Assembly: GCA_963772585.1 (NCBI GenBank)
Contig: CAVYXV010000009.1
Location: forward strand, 515,205-579,204
Direction: 5' to 3'
Length of the DNA: 64,000 nt
Source: CAVVXN01 sp963772585
GTDB lineage: Bacteria > Planctomycetota > PLA2 > JAEUHO01
The position numbers and the translations under genes are program-made. The notes beneath the pieces were generated by a model that worked only from the letters and a program-made list of their open reading frames with translations, did not search any database and was not told the DNA's origin. Of this stretch, positions 43,970-52,513 are shown one piece after another. The first letter of the stretch is position 1; every line of letters starts with the position of its first letter.

Positions 43970-44372
43970 TGTGCCGGGCCGGACGTTCCTATCCATGAGG
44001 CCGTGCGGCACGCTGGCCTGGAGGCGATCGGCCGCCTTCGTCCGCCTTGCGTACGGTCGTACGCGGTGTCGTCCTCATGGGGCCTCCGCTCCGCATCCAG
44101 CGCGCCGATCGGAGGCGAACGCCGCTGAGGGACACCCTCGGGGGTCCCAACGGGCGTCTTCCCTTGCACACGAAGTTGCGACTCAGGACCCTAGCCCGCA
44201 CGACCCACGATCGGACGTGGGAGTCGCGCGGCCCTCGTGTCCGGGGCCGGGAGGGCTCCAAGGAGGCGAGCGCGGCGGGGGAGAGGGACCCCGCCCGGCG
44301 AATCGGTCGATCGCGAACCCGGGCCGGCGCTACCGCGCCCCCTGGAAGGGTCGAGCCGCGGGCGGCCCCGCC
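43970..44372. other. Intergenic gap with two kinds of repeat
   Basis: A 403-bp gap between the TPR gene and the ABC-2 permease gene (convergent). It holds dispersed repeat copy C (44205-44300) and most of copy 2 of the 76-bp direct repeat. It has no gene that I can support. GTACGGTCGTAC near 44050 is a small palindrome. Confidence 0.55.
44205..44300 (+). repeat. Dispersed intergenic repeat, copy C
   Basis: Its left module (44205-44235, CCACGATCGGACGTGG at the start) matches 486-515; its right module (44258-44300, CCAAGGAGGCGAGCG at the start) matches 17956-17998. Having both modules in one place, copy C is the most complete member and suggests the order of modules in the ancestral element. 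Confidence 0.6.
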
Positions 44373-44403
44373 TCACGAGGAGGCGGACGTGTAGGCGCGG
44401 AGG
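44328..44403 (+). repeat. 76-bp direct repeat, copy 2
   Basis: Matches 40954-41029 at 71 of 76 positions in the same orientation. Here its right half covers the last codons and stop of the ABC-2 permease gene (minus strand), so both copies overlap the 3' end of a gene. It follows repeat copy C by 27 bp. Confidence 0.85.
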
Positions 44404-45161
44404 CCGAGGCGCCAGAAGCCCCGCATCAGGAGGAAGCTCGCGGCGGTCACGCCGAGCATCTGTCCGACGAGCGCCCACGAGAAGCCCTCGAACAGGGCGC
44501 GCGTGGGCCACGAGACGATCAACGCGAACGGGAGGATCGAGGTGAGCATGCGCCCGACGAAGCCGGAGAAGATCCCGTAGGGACGGCTCGCGACGCGTTC
44601 GAAGGAGTAGAAGAGCTCGCGTAGGCCGTTGGACGTGTGGAGCCAGAAGACGGGGATGAGGAAGAACATCTGCAGGGTGTACTTGAGGACGACGCCGACG
44701 AGGAGGAGGGCGACGTAGAGAAGGAGGCGGGCGACCCCCGTGGGCTCCGGGTAGCGGAGGAGGACGGCGGCGAAGATGGCGATCGCCATGAGGAGGTTGA
44801 GGAAGGAGTTCGCCGCGAACTCCCGCAGGCTCAGCATGAACAGGGAGGAGACGGGCCGGACGAGGTAGTAGTCGAGGTCGCCGCGATTGACGTAGAAGGG
44901 CAGCCACCACATGTTGTTGGAGAAGACCGTCATGTGGACGCCGTCGGAGACGAAGACGCCGCCCGCGAACACGAGCATCTGGTCCCAGGTCCACCCGCCG
45001 AGCGCCTTGGTGTGGGCGAAGAGGACCCCGAAAAACGCGAGGTTGACCCCGTACCAGATGGCGTCCATGACGATACGAAAGAAGAAGTCGAGCCGGAACT
45101 GGAGCGCCTTGCTGAAGGAGAACCGGAGGAAGTACAGGTAGAGGCGGACGTAGCGGAACAC
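44373..45161 (-). CDS. ABC-2 type transporter permease (DUF990-like), second subunit
   Basis: A ~262-residue inner-membrane protein with six TM segments. GTG 45161 is chosen: the frame is open upstream but overlaps the preceding permease gene, and GAGG lies 6 nt before this GTG. The motif region NNMWWLPFYVNRGDLDYYLVRPVS (split here over ~80-105) with 'LDYYLVRPVS' is typical of the DUF990/ABC-2 permeases that pair with a NatA-like ATPase. The C-terminal codons lie in repeat copy 2. It forms a heterodimeric exporter with the next gene upstream and the ATPase, all on the minus strand. Substrate unknown. Confidence 0.85.
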   Translation of the reverse strand: MFRYVRLYLYFLRFSFSKALQFRLDFFFRIVMDAIWYGVNLAFFGVLFAHTKALGGWTWDQMLVFAGGVFVSDGVHMTVFSNNMWWLPFYVNRGDLDYYLVRPVSSLFMLSLREFAANSFLNLLMAIAIFAAVLLRYPEPTGVARLLLYVALLLVGVVLKYTLQMFFLIPVFWLHTSNGLRELFYSFERVASRPYGIFSGFVGRMLTSILPFALIVSWPTRALFEGFSWALVGQMLGVTAASFLLMRGFWRLGLRAYTSASS

Positions 45162-45172
45162 GGAGGCCTCGA

Positions 45173-45985
45173 TCAGATGCCGATTCCGGAGTACTGGAGG
45201 CTGCCGCGCCGCCAGACGGCGCGGGCGATCAGCCCCACGACGAGGATCCAGCCCAGGCAGAGGGCGAGCCCCTCGAGCCACCCGCCCACGCCGACCTGAC
45301 CCGTGAGCACGGCGACCGGCTGGTCGAAGAGGAAGCGGAAGGGCAACCAGTCCAACACGTGGTGCGCCGCCGGCGGGAACACGGACAGCGGAAGGAGCGC
45401 TCCGCCGAGGATCCCCGATCCCAGCCGCAGCGCGACGCCGAGGCTCCACACGTTGTCGGCCCAGAACGCCACGGCCTGGATCGGGAAGGAGAGGGTGAAG
45501 TAGAGGAGGTTCGCGACGAGGATGGACGGAACGGCCATGGCGATGCTCAGGGGCGTTACCGCCCCACCCCGCGCCGGCCCTGCCAGCGCGAGGAAGAGCC
45601 CGCCGAGCAGGACGAACTGGATCACCGCGGGGAGGAGGCTCCCCAGGGCCTGCGCGTACTTGAACCCGAAGTAGTCGGCGGGGAAGAGCAGGTACCGGTT
45701 GAGCGCCCCCTCGTAGATGTCGTGACTCACGCTGCCGAGCAACTCCGGGCCGCGCACGAGGCGTCCGGCGAGGATCACGGCGACGTAGTAGAGGGTCATG
45801 CCCCCGAGGTCGTAGCCGCCGATCGTGGACGCCCCCGACTCGCGGAACATCGCGTCCCACAGGAACCACGCGACCCCGAGCGCGATCAGGAAGCTGGCGA
45901 TCGCGTTGATCCAGAAGTCGACGCGGTACGTCATTCGCGTGCGGGCCTCGAGGAGCGCGACGTGGAAGAAAAGGGTGGGCCTCAT
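45173..45985 (-). CDS. ABC-2 type transporter permease (DUF990-like), first subunit
   Basis: A ~270-residue inner-membrane protein with six TM segments, starting at ATG 45985 (an in-frame GTG lies one codon earlier at 45988). It contains LLEARTRMTYRVDFWINAI near the N-terminus and 'YEGALNRYLLFPADYFGFKY' around residue 95, which parallels the LDYYLVRP element of its partner. Hydrophobic stretches include LVANLLYFTLSFPIQAVAFW and LALCLGWILVVGLIARAVW. The gene lies 13 nt after the ATPase stop, so the three form one operon. Relatives export small molecules or lipids, but no cargo gene is adjacent. Confidence 0.86.
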   Translation of the reverse strand: MRPTLFFHVALLEARTRMTYRVDFWINAIASFLIALGVAWFLWDAMFRESGASTIGGYDLGGMTLYYVAVILAGRLVRGPELLGSVSHDIYEGALNRYLLFPADYFGFKYAQALGSLLPAVIQFVLLGGLFLALAGPARGGAVTPLSIAMAVPSILVANLLYFTLSFPIQAVAFWADNVWSLGVALRLGSGILGGALLPLSVFPPAAHHVLDWLPFRFLFDQPVAVLTGQVGVGGWLEGLALCLGWILVVGLIARAVWRRGSLQYSGIGI

Positions 45986-45998
45986 CACGCCTCGCGCT

Positions 45999-46982
45999 TC
46001 ACGGTCGGGCCCTCAGGATGCGCTCGATGATGGCCCCGACGTCCGGTTCCTCGATGCCGAGGTCGGCGACCGGCCAGCGGGCGAGGAGGCGGGAAGCCGC
46101 GCGGGCCACGCCGTCGCGCGGTACGCGGAGCCGCAGGCGGTCCCCGTCGAACCGTTCCACCGTTCCCAGCTCCCGCAGATCCTCGGGGCGCGGCGCGGGG
46201 TGCGCGCCGCGCCGCAAGTGCGCCGTCAGGATCTTGTGGTCGGCATAGGTCTCGACGACGCGGGCGAGGCTCCCGTCGTACACGAGCTGGCCGTCCCGCA
46301 GGATGAGGATGCGTTCGCAAAGCCGCTGGATGTCCTCCATGTAGTGGCTGGTGAGCACCATCGCGGGCCGATGCTCCTCGAGGTAGGCCAGCACGAAGTC
46401 GCGGACCGCCCGCTGCGCGGAGAGGTCGAGGCCGATGGTGGGCTCGTCCAGGAACACGACGCGGGGGCCGTGGAGGAGCGCGGCGATGAGCTCCATCTTC
46501 ATCCGTTCCCCGAGGGAGAGCCGGCGGATCTGGATCTCGAGCTCTCGTCGCACGCCCAGGATGCCTGCCAGGTTGTCGAGGTTGCGGCGGTAGACGTCGT
46601 CGGGGATCCGGTAGATCTCCTTCAGGAGGAGGAAGCCGTCGGCCGCGGGCAGGTCCCACCAGAGCTGCGCCTTCTGTCCCATGATCAAGGCCATCCGGCT
46701 GCGGAAGCGGTCGTCGCGCTCCCACGGCCGAAAGCCGAGCACGGTCGCGTCGCCGGAGGTGGGGTGAATGATCCCGCTGAGCATCTTCGTCAGCGTCGTC
46801 TTCCCGGCGCCGTTCGCGCCAAGCAGGCCCACGATCTCCCCCTCCGAGACGTCGAAGCTGACCTCCCGCACGGCCTTCTTCTCGACGGTCTCGCGCCGGA
46901 AGAGCGCCTTCATCGACGCCCGGAGACCGGGAGCCTTCTTCGGGACGCGGAACGTCTTGCTGAGGTGGTCGACGTGGATCAC
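45999..46982 (-). CDS. ABC transporter ATP-binding protein (ABC-2 exporter)
   Basis: A 327-residue ATPase, GTG start 46982 at the head of the operon. Walker A GANGAGKTT at residues 55-63, signature LSLGERMKMEL, Walker B VVFLDEPTIGLD and the switch region VLTSHYMEDI are intact. The N-terminal extension KKAPGLRASMKALFRRE before the A-loop is typical of the NatA-like group that serves DUF990 permeases. The C-terminal ~90 residues (LVYDGSLARVVETYADHK... to RILRARP) form the small regulatory domain usual in this group. It is divergent from the MFS/spermidine-synthase gene with a 78-bp gap. Confidence 0.93.
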   Translation of the reverse strand: MIHVDHLSKTFRVPKKAPGLRASMKALFRRETVEKKAVREVSFDVSEGEIVGLLGANGAGKTTLTKMLSGIIHPTSGDATVLGFRPWERDDRFRSRMALIMGQKAQLWWDLPAADGFLLLKEIYRIPDDVYRRNLDNLAGILGVRRELEIQIRRLSLGERMKMELIAALLHGPRVVFLDEPTIGLDLSAQRAVRDFVLAYLEEHRPAMVLTSHYMEDIQRLCERILILRDGQLVYDGSLARVVETYADHKILTAHLRRGAHPAPRPEDLRELGTVERFDGDRLRLRVPRDGVARAASRLLARWPVADLGIEEPDVGAIIERILRARP

Positions 46983-47060
46983 GGGGGCCAAAGCGTACGG
47001 GCGCCGCGGCCGCCTGGGCAGGCCTGCGGCAGGGGCCGGGGGGGCGGTACCGTGACGGCC

Positions 47061-49526
47061 ATGTCCGGACGACCCCGGCCCGGTCGGAATCTCCCGTACC
47101 TGTTCTTCCTCGTGTCGGGAGCGAGCGCGCTCGTGCTGGAGGTCGTGTGGCTCGAGTCCCTCGGACGGATCTTCGGGTCCACCGCCAGGGCGGCGGCCGG
47201 CACCCTTGCCGCCTTCTTCCTGGGTCTGGGCGTGGGGGCCTGGCTCGGAGGGCGCCTCGCCGGACGCACGGACCGGCCGCTGCGTCTCTACGGGTGGATG
47301 GAGACCCTCGTCGCGGCCGGAGCGGTCCTGTCCCTGTTGCTCCTGCCGCTGGAGGACGGGCTCTACGCCCTCGTGACGGCCGGCGCCCACGGCGTGCTCC
47401 GCGACGGCCTGCGCCTCCTGCTCGCCTTCGTGGTCCTCCTCCCCGCGACCGCCGCCCTGGGGACCACGTGGCCGCTGCTGGTCGAGGAGCAGGCGCGCCG
47501 CGGGCGCGAGAAGGCGCGGGCGGGCGCCCTGCTCCAGGCGGCGAACGTGGTGGGCGCGGCAGCCGGAGCCCTCCTCGCCGGCTTCGTGCTGCCGCCGCTC
47601 CTCGGCCTTCGCCGGACCCTGCTCGTCGCGGCGGGGGCGAGCGCCCTCGTCGGTCTGGCCGCCATCCTCCTGGGGGGCCGACGCTCGCCGTCGACCCACG
47701 AACCCACCGGAGTCGGGCCGCCGGTGAGGGGGGGAGCGCAGGCGCTGGCGCTCCTCTCGGGCTTCCTCGGCTTCGGGCTGCAGGTCCTCTTCGTGCGTGC
47801 CTTCTCGCAGGCGCTGCCCGCCTCGATCCAGGTCTTCGCGCTGATTCTCGGTGTCTGGCTCCTCGCGCTGGCCGCCGGCTCGCTGCTCGCCCGAGGGCTG
47901 CTCGCGCGACCGTGGCGGTCGGAGCGGGTGCTCGCCGCGCTGTTGGCAACCGGCGGGGTGCTCGCCGCCGGCGCCATCCTCCTGCTCCTGTCCCTGACGG
48001 ACGGGCTGCGTCCCCCGCCCCCGGACCTCGATTGGGGCGCCTACCTCGCCGGCATCGCCGGGGACGCGCTGGTGGTTCTCGTGCCGCCCGTCGCGTGCCT
48101 CGGCGCGGTCTTCCCCTACCTGCTCCGGACGGTCGAAGGGGCGCCGGCGGGTCGCGCCGCGGGAATCCTGCTGTCCTGGAACACCGTGGGGGCCATCGCC
48201 GGCGCGCTCCTTGCCGGCTTCCTCCTCCTGCCCGGCCCCGGGCTCTGGACCTCGATCCGGCTCCTCGCGCTCCTCGCCACGCTCGCTGCCCTGGTCCTGG
48301 CCTGGGGCCGGAACGTCGTGACCTTCTGGGCGTCGGCGGCGGTGATCGCCGTGGCCGCGACGCTCGCTTCGGCCACGCCGATCGTGCGGCTCGGCGAGGG
48401 CGAGACGCTCGCCGACGTCTGGGAGGGTAGCGCCGGTACGGTCGCGGTCGTGGAGGAGGACGGGATCCTCCGGCTGGTGGAGGACAACGTCTTCACGCTG
48501 GGGGGGTCGAACGACTCCCGCTGGGAGGCGTTGCAGGCCCACATCCCGTTGATCATCCACCCCGACCCGCGGAAGGTCTTCGTGATCGGCATGGGGACGG
48601 GCATCACGGCCGGAGCGGTCCTGGATCACGACGTGGAGAGCGTCGAGGTCGCCGAGCTCGTGCCCGACGTGGTCCGTGCCGCCGCCGCGTACTTCGCTCC
48701 GTACTCGAACGGCCTCTTCGAGGACCCCCGGGTCGGGATCATCGAGGACGACGGACGCCACCGTCTGCGCCACTCTGCCGAACGCTACGACGTCGTGATC
48801 GGGGACCTCTTCTTCCCCTGGCAGCCCGGATGTGCGTACCTCTACACGAAGGAGCACCTGGAGACCGTCCGCGACCACCTGGCACCCGGCGGGCACTTCG
48901 CCCAGTGGCTTCCCTGCTATCAATTGGGGCCCGAAGAGCTCGAGGGCATCCTCGAGACGTTCGTGGAGGTCTTCCCCCTGGTGACGCTCTGGCGCGGGGA
49001 CTTCTTCGTGGGGCGTCCGATCCTCGCCGTCGTGGGGCACGAGCGGTCGACCCCCCTCGACGGCGACGCGACCGTCGCGGCCGCGCGGCGATTGGCGGTG
49101 GGGGACGGCTTCGACCTGGCACGCGACGCCAGGACGATGCCGTTTCACTTCTACGTGGGGAACCTCACCGAGGCGCGGGAGGCCCTGGCGGGGGCGCGGC
49201 CGCTGACCGACGATCTCCCCTGGATCCAGTGGACGGCGCCTCGGAGCGAACGCGCGCACCGTCTGCCGCACCCGCCGGTCGCGGTGGGCGACACGTTGCT
49301 CGCGCTGGAGACGGCCATTCGCGACGCCGCTCCCGCGGACGCCGATCCGTATCTCGCCGCGCTCGGGGACGCCCGGCGGCGGTACGTGAGGGCGGGGCTC
49401 GCGCTCCGGCGAATGGCCGTCGCCCTCGCCGCGTCGCGCCGCGTGGCCCACGGCCGGGCGCTCCGGGACTACTGCGGCCTGGTGCCCGCGGACGAACGGC
49501 CGCCCTTCACGTCCTGGCTGCCGTGA
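47061..49526 (+). CDS. Fused MFS-like membrane / spermidine-synthase-like protein
   Basis: An 821-residue protein starting at ATG 47061 (GTG 47052 possible). The first ~450 residues hold about twelve TM segments, starting LFFLVSGASALVLEVVWLE with the typical 'SGxxALxxEVxW' opening. The C-terminal ~500-720 has a Rossmann methyltransferase-like polyamine-synthase domain: VFVIGMGTGITAGAVLD near 506, VEVAELVPDVVRAA, DDGRHRLRHSAERYDVVIGD and FAQWLPCYQLGPEEL. The D/Y catalytic residues of true spermidine synthases are only partly preserved, so substrate is uncertain. Such fusions are widespread but poorly characterised. A helical tail (~740-821) ends the protein. Confidence 0.87.
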   Translation: MSGRPRPGRNLPYLFFLVSGASALVLEVVWLESLGRIFGSTARAAAGTLAAFFLGLGVGAWLGGRLAGRTDRPLRLYGWMETLVAAGAVLSLLLLPLEDGLYALVTAGAHGVLRDGLRLLLAFVVLLPATAALGTTWPLLVEEQARRGREKARAGALLQAANVVGAAAGALLAGFVLPPLLGLRRTLLVAAGASALVGLAAILLGGRRSPSTHEPTGVGPPVRGGAQALALLSGFLGFGLQVLFVRAFSQALPASIQVFALILGVWLLALAAGSLLARGLLARPWRSERVLAALLATGGVLAAGAILLLLSLTDGLRPPPPDLDWGAYLAGIAGDALVVLVPPVACLGAVFPYLLRTVEGAPAGRAAGILLSWNTVGAIAGALLAGFLLLPGPGLWTSIRLLALLATLAALVLAWGRNVVTFWASAAVIAVAATLASATPIVRLGEGETLADVWEGSAGTVAVVEEDGILRLVEDNVFTLGGSNDSRWEALQAHIPLIIHPDPRKVFVIGMGTGITAGAVLDHDVESVEVAELVPDVVRAAAAYFAPYSNGLFEDPRVGIIEDDGRHRLRHSAERYDVVIGDLFFPWQPGCAYLYTKEHLETVRDHLAPGGHFAQWLPCYQLGPEELEGILETFVEVFPLVTLWRGDFFVGRPILAVVGHERSTPLDGDATVAAARRLAVGDGFDLARDARTMPFHFYVGNLTEAREALAGARPLTDDLPWIQWTAPRSERAHRLPHPPVAVGDTLLALETAIRDAAPADADPYLAALGDARRRYVRAGLALRRMAVALAASRRVAHGRALRDYCGLVPADERPPFTSWLP

Positions 49527-49569
49527 GGGCCGCCGGTATCCTGCTTCGTCATCTCCCGGGAGACCTTCG

Positions 49570-50019
49570 ATGCCCCCCCGAGTCCGCGTGCTGGGCCTGG
49601 CGCTGCGCATCGCCCAAGGGCGACCCGTCCGGGAGGTCCCGGAGGCCTTCGCCCCCGCCGACGGGTGGCTCGAGGGCGACCACGGATCCTGGTCCGGGCG
49701 GGGCCTGACGTTCGTCGCCGAGGACGACTGGCGGGCCGCCTGCGACGACCTCGGCGCGCGCGTCCCGTGGACGCTCCGCCGCGCGAACGTGCTGGTCTCG
49801 GGAGGCTCCCTTCTCCCCCTCCTGGGGCGAAGCGTGCGCGTCGGCGATCTGCGGGTGCGGATCGAGGGGGAGACGAAACCGTGCGCCCGGATGGACGAGC
49901 AGCACCCGGGGCTGCGGGCGGCGCTGGAGGCGCCGGGTCGGGGCGGGGTGTACGGCCGCATCCTGGAGGGCGGTCGCATCAGGCTCGAGGATTCGCTCCA
50001 GGTCGAGGGAGACGCCTGA
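49570..50019 (+). CDS. MOSC-domain protein
   Basis: A 149-residue protein made of a single MOSC beta-barrel: GWLEGDHGSWSGRGLTFVAE near the start, RRANVLVSGGSLLPLLG (~90) and the hallmark GETKPCARMDEQHPGL (~118-133), whose Cys is the conserved residue thought to bind sulfur or molybdenum cofactor. MOSC modules occur in Moco sulfurases, mARC and YiiM-like detoxification enzymes; a stand-alone one may act in sulfur or cofactor transfer. The stop overlaps the pepE start (TGATG). No molybdoenzyme gene is visible in the window. Confidence 0.88.
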   Translation: MPPRVRVLGLALRIAQGRPVREVPEAFAPADGWLEGDHGSWSGRGLTFVAEDDWRAACDDLGARVPWTLRRANVLVSGGSLLPLLGRSVRVGDLRVRIEGETKPCARMDEQHPGLRAALEAPGRGGVYGRILEGGRIRLEDSLQVEGDA

Positions 50020-50714
50020 TGCGCCTGTTCCTGCACTCCGGCGGCCGTTTCGGCGAGGCCCGGGACGAAGTCCTCGACTTCCTCGGCCCCGTCCGCCGGA
50101 TGGTCTTCGTCCCGTACGCGCTGGACGACCTCGACGGCTACGTGGCGAAGATCCGGGCCCTGGCCTCCACCTGGGGGCTGGAGGTGGTCGGGATCCACGA
50201 GGGCTCTCGCCCGCGCGCGGTCCTCGAGGACGCGCCGGCCCTGTTCATGGGAGGGGGCAACTCGTTCCGGTTGCTCGACAGGCTCGTCGGGTTGGACCTG
50301 CTCGACCCGATCCGGGAGCGCGTCGAGGGCGGCCTGCCGTACCTGGGCAGCAGCGCGGGCAGCAACGTGGCCTGCCCCACGATCATGACGACGAACGACA
50401 TGCCCATCGTGTATCCGCCGACGTTCGACGCGCTGGGTCTCGTCCCTTTCCAGATCAACCCGCACTATCTCGACCCCGACCCGACCTCGACGTTCCAGGG
50501 CGAGACGCGCGAGACCCGGATCCGCGAGTACCACGAGATGAACGCCCGGCCCGTGATCGGACTCCGCGAAGGCTCCCTCCTCCGGCGCGAGGGGTCGGCC
50601 CTCGAGCTGAGAGGCACGGTCGGGGCGCGGCTGTTCCGCCGCGGCGAGGAGCCCGTGGAGCACGTGCCGGGCGATCGCCTGGACGAGTTGCTCGAGGCGG
50701 GCACGCCGGCGTGA
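50019..50714 (+). CDS. pepE: Peptidase E (alpha-aspartyl dipeptidase)
   Basis: A 231-residue class I glutamine-amidotransferase-like serine peptidase (S51). The nucleophile is in GSSAGSNVACPTI (Ser112), with FMGGGNSFRLLDRL (77-90) and an active-site histidine in INPHYLDPDP (His149). These match PepE, which cleaves Asp-X dipeptides in the cytosol. ATG 50019 overlaps the MOSC stop by one base, and the end overlaps the dehydratase start (GTGA), so the gene is in the middle of a coupled run. Confidence 0.92.
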   Translation: MRLFLHSGGRFGEARDEVLDFLGPVRRMVFVPYALDDLDGYVAKIRALASTWGLEVVGIHEGSRPRAVLEDAPALFMGGGNSFRLLDRLVGLDLLDPIRERVEGGLPYLGSSAGSNVACPTIMTTNDMPIVYPPTFDALGLVPFQINPHYLDPDPTSTFQGETRETRIREYHEMNARPVIGLREGSLLRREGSALELRGTVGARLFRRGEEPVEHVPGDRLDELLEAGTPA

Positions 50715-51676
50715 CGCCCTCTCCCGGCGAGCGGCCCGTGACCCTCGCCTCGGTCCGCGCCGCGGCCGACCGCATCCGTCCGTTCGTACACCGCACGCCG
50801 GTGGCGACGTCCCGGCAGTTGGACGAACGGGTGGGCGCGCGCGTGTTCCTCAAGTGCGAGAACTTCCAGCGCGTGGGCGCCTTCAAGATGCGCGGGGCGA
50901 CGAACGCGGTGCTGTCGCTCCCCGAAGCCGTGAGGGCGAGGGGCGTACTCACCCACTCGAGCGGAAACCACGCCCAGGCGCTCGCCCTGGCGGCCCGCCT
51001 GGTGGGCGTTCCCGCCACGGTGGTGATGCCCGACGGCGCCCCCGCCGTGAAGCGCGAGGCGACGCAGGGCTACGGCGCACGGGTCGTCCCGTGCCGTCCG
51101 ACGCAGGCGGATCGCGAGCGGACGGCAGCGGAGGAGGCCCGGGCGTCGGGCGCGACGCTCGTCCACCCGTACGACGACGGGACCGTGGTGTCGGGGCAGG
51201 GCACGGCGGCGCTGGAACTCATCGAGGACGTGCCCGACCTCGACCGGATCCTGGCGCCGGTCGGCGGCGGCGGACTGCTCTCCGGCACCGCCGTCGCGGC
51301 CACCGCGCGACCCGGCGTCCGGGTGACCGGCGCGGAGCCCGCGGGCGCCGACGATGCCCGGCGGTCCCTCCTGAGCGGCGTCCGGGTCACGGAGCAGACG
51401 CCCGAGACGATCTGTGACGGCCTCCGCACCGTGTTGGGCGCCCTGCCGTTCCGGATCCTCTCCGCGCTCGGCGTGCGTATCGCGACGGTCACGGACGACG
51501 AGGTACGCGCCGCGATGCTCTTCCTCCTCGAGCGGGTGAAGCTGGTGGTCGAACCCTCGGCGGCGGTGCCCGTGGCGGCGCTGCTGGCCCGGAAGGTGCC
51601 CGTGGCCGGGGAACGCGTGGGGGTGATCCTCTCCGGCGGCAACGTGGACGTTCGGGGTTTCGTCCGGGGCCTCTGA
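50711..51676 (+). CDS. PLP-dependent threonine/serine dehydratase (or serine racemase)
   Basis: A 321-residue fold-type II PLP enzyme starting at GTG 50711. The Schiff-base lysine is Lys59 in GAFKMRGATNAV, with the substrate loop THSSGNHAQALALAA and the phosphate-binding tetraglycine GGGGLLSGTA. ILSGGNVDV at the C-terminus closes the PLP pocket. No regulatory ACT domain follows, so it is a catabolic-type threonine/serine dehydratase or serine racemase; 'GAFKxRGA' and the length suit both. It overlaps pepE, and 27 bp separate it from mtgA. Confidence 0.9.
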   Translation: MTPSPGERPVTLASVRAAADRIRPFVHRTPVATSRQLDERVGARVFLKCENFQRVGAFKMRGATNAVLSLPEAVRARGVLTHSSGNHAQALALAARLVGVPATVVMPDGAPAVKREATQGYGARVVPCRPTQADRERTAAEEARASGATLVHPYDDGTVVSGQGTAALELIEDVPDLDRILAPVGGGGLLSGTAVAATARPGVRVTGAEPAGADDARRSLLSGVRVTEQTPETICDGLRTVLGALPFRILSALGVRIATVTDDEVRAAMLFLLERVKLVVEPSAAVPVAALLARKVPVAGERVGVILSGGNVDVRGFVRGL

Positions 51677-51703
51677 CGCTCCGGATGGGGTAGGCTCCCC
51701 CGG

Positions 51704-52513
51704 ATGCCGGGCTTCCTGCGCCGCCACCGCCGTCACTTCCTGGTCCTCGCCTCGTTGGTTCTCCTCCTGGGCGGGGGGGCGCTCGCGCTGTGGCTCTCGA
51801 CGCCCGACGTCTCGGGCCTCGCCGTCGAGAACCCCTCCACGACGGCCTTCCTGGAGCTTCGCCGGCGCCAGGCGGCGGTGGCGGGGCGCCCGTTCCGTCT
51901 CCGGTGGACGTGGGTCCCTCTCTCCGCCGTCTCCCCGGCGCTCCGCCAGGCGGTCGTGCTCGCCGAGGACCGGCGCTTCTACCGGCACGGAGGCGTCGAT
52001 CCGAAAGCGATCCGCCGGGCGCTGCGCGAGTCGATGGAGGAGGGCCGGCCGCTCGTCGGCGCGAGCACGATCACGCAGCAACTGGCGCGGAACCTCTATC
52101 TCTCCCCGGACCGAAACCCCATCCGCAAGCTCCGCGAGGCGGTGATCGCGTGGCGGCTGGAGGCCGCGCTGGACAAGGACCGGATCCTCGAGCTGTACCT
52201 GAACGTGGTCGAGTGGGGCGAGGGCGTCTTCGGCGCGGAGGCCGCGGCCCGGACCTGGTACCGGTGCTCCGCCTCCGATCTCACCCTGGCCCAGGCGGTG
52301 CGGCTGGCGATCGCCCTCCCCAACCCGCGCACGCGCTCCCCCGCGGCCGACGACCCCGACCTCGTCCGCGAGGCGGCGCGGCTCGTGGCGCGCCTCTGCC
52401 TGCGGGGGGACGTGGATCTCGAAGCGCGGGACGAGGCGTTCCTCGATCTCGGCGTCACGGAGGCGACACGGCCGCCGGACTACCTGCTCCACTTCCAGAA
52501 GGCCGAACGGTGA
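51704..52513 (+). CDS. mtgA: Monofunctional peptidoglycan transglycosylase
   Basis: A 269-residue GT51 enzyme that polymerises lipid II into glycan strands at the outer face of the inner membrane. One TM (residues ~11-31) anchors it. Catalytic motifs: LAEDRRFYRHGGVD with the first glutamate (~88), GASTITQQLARNLYLSPDR, the RKLREAVIAWRLEAALDKDRILELYLN block with the second glutamate, and EWGEGVFGAEAAA. There is no transpeptidase domain, matching MtgA length. Its presence shows that the host makes peptidoglycan. The end overlaps the asparagine-synthetase-like gene by GTGA. Confidence 0.94.
   Translation: MPGFLRRHRRHFLVLASLVLLLGGGALALWLSTPDVSGLAVENPSTTAFLELRRRQAAVAGRPFRLRWTWVPLSAVSPALRQAVVLAEDRRFYRHGGVDPKAIRRALRESMEEGRPLVGASTITQQLARNLYLSPDRNPIRKLREAVIAWRLEAALDKDRILELYLNVVEWGEGVFGAEAAARTWYRCSASDLTLAQAVRLAIALPNPRTRSPAADDPDLVREAARLVARLCLRGDVDLEARDEAFLDLGVTEATRPPDYLLHFQKAER

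Noticed and set aside
42804..44624. 606-codon plus-strand frame through the TPR gene and the following spacer
   Set aside because: Arg/Gly/Pro-rich shadow; the TPR pattern is in the other two frames and the 3' part crosses the repeats and the ABC-2 permease gene in antisense.
45999..50663. A 1554-codon minus-strand open frame from the ABC ATPase back to 50663
   Set aside because: Only its last 328 codons are the ATPase; the rest is antisense to the MFS/spermidine-synthase, MOSC and PepE genes. The GTG at 46982 starts the recognised domain.
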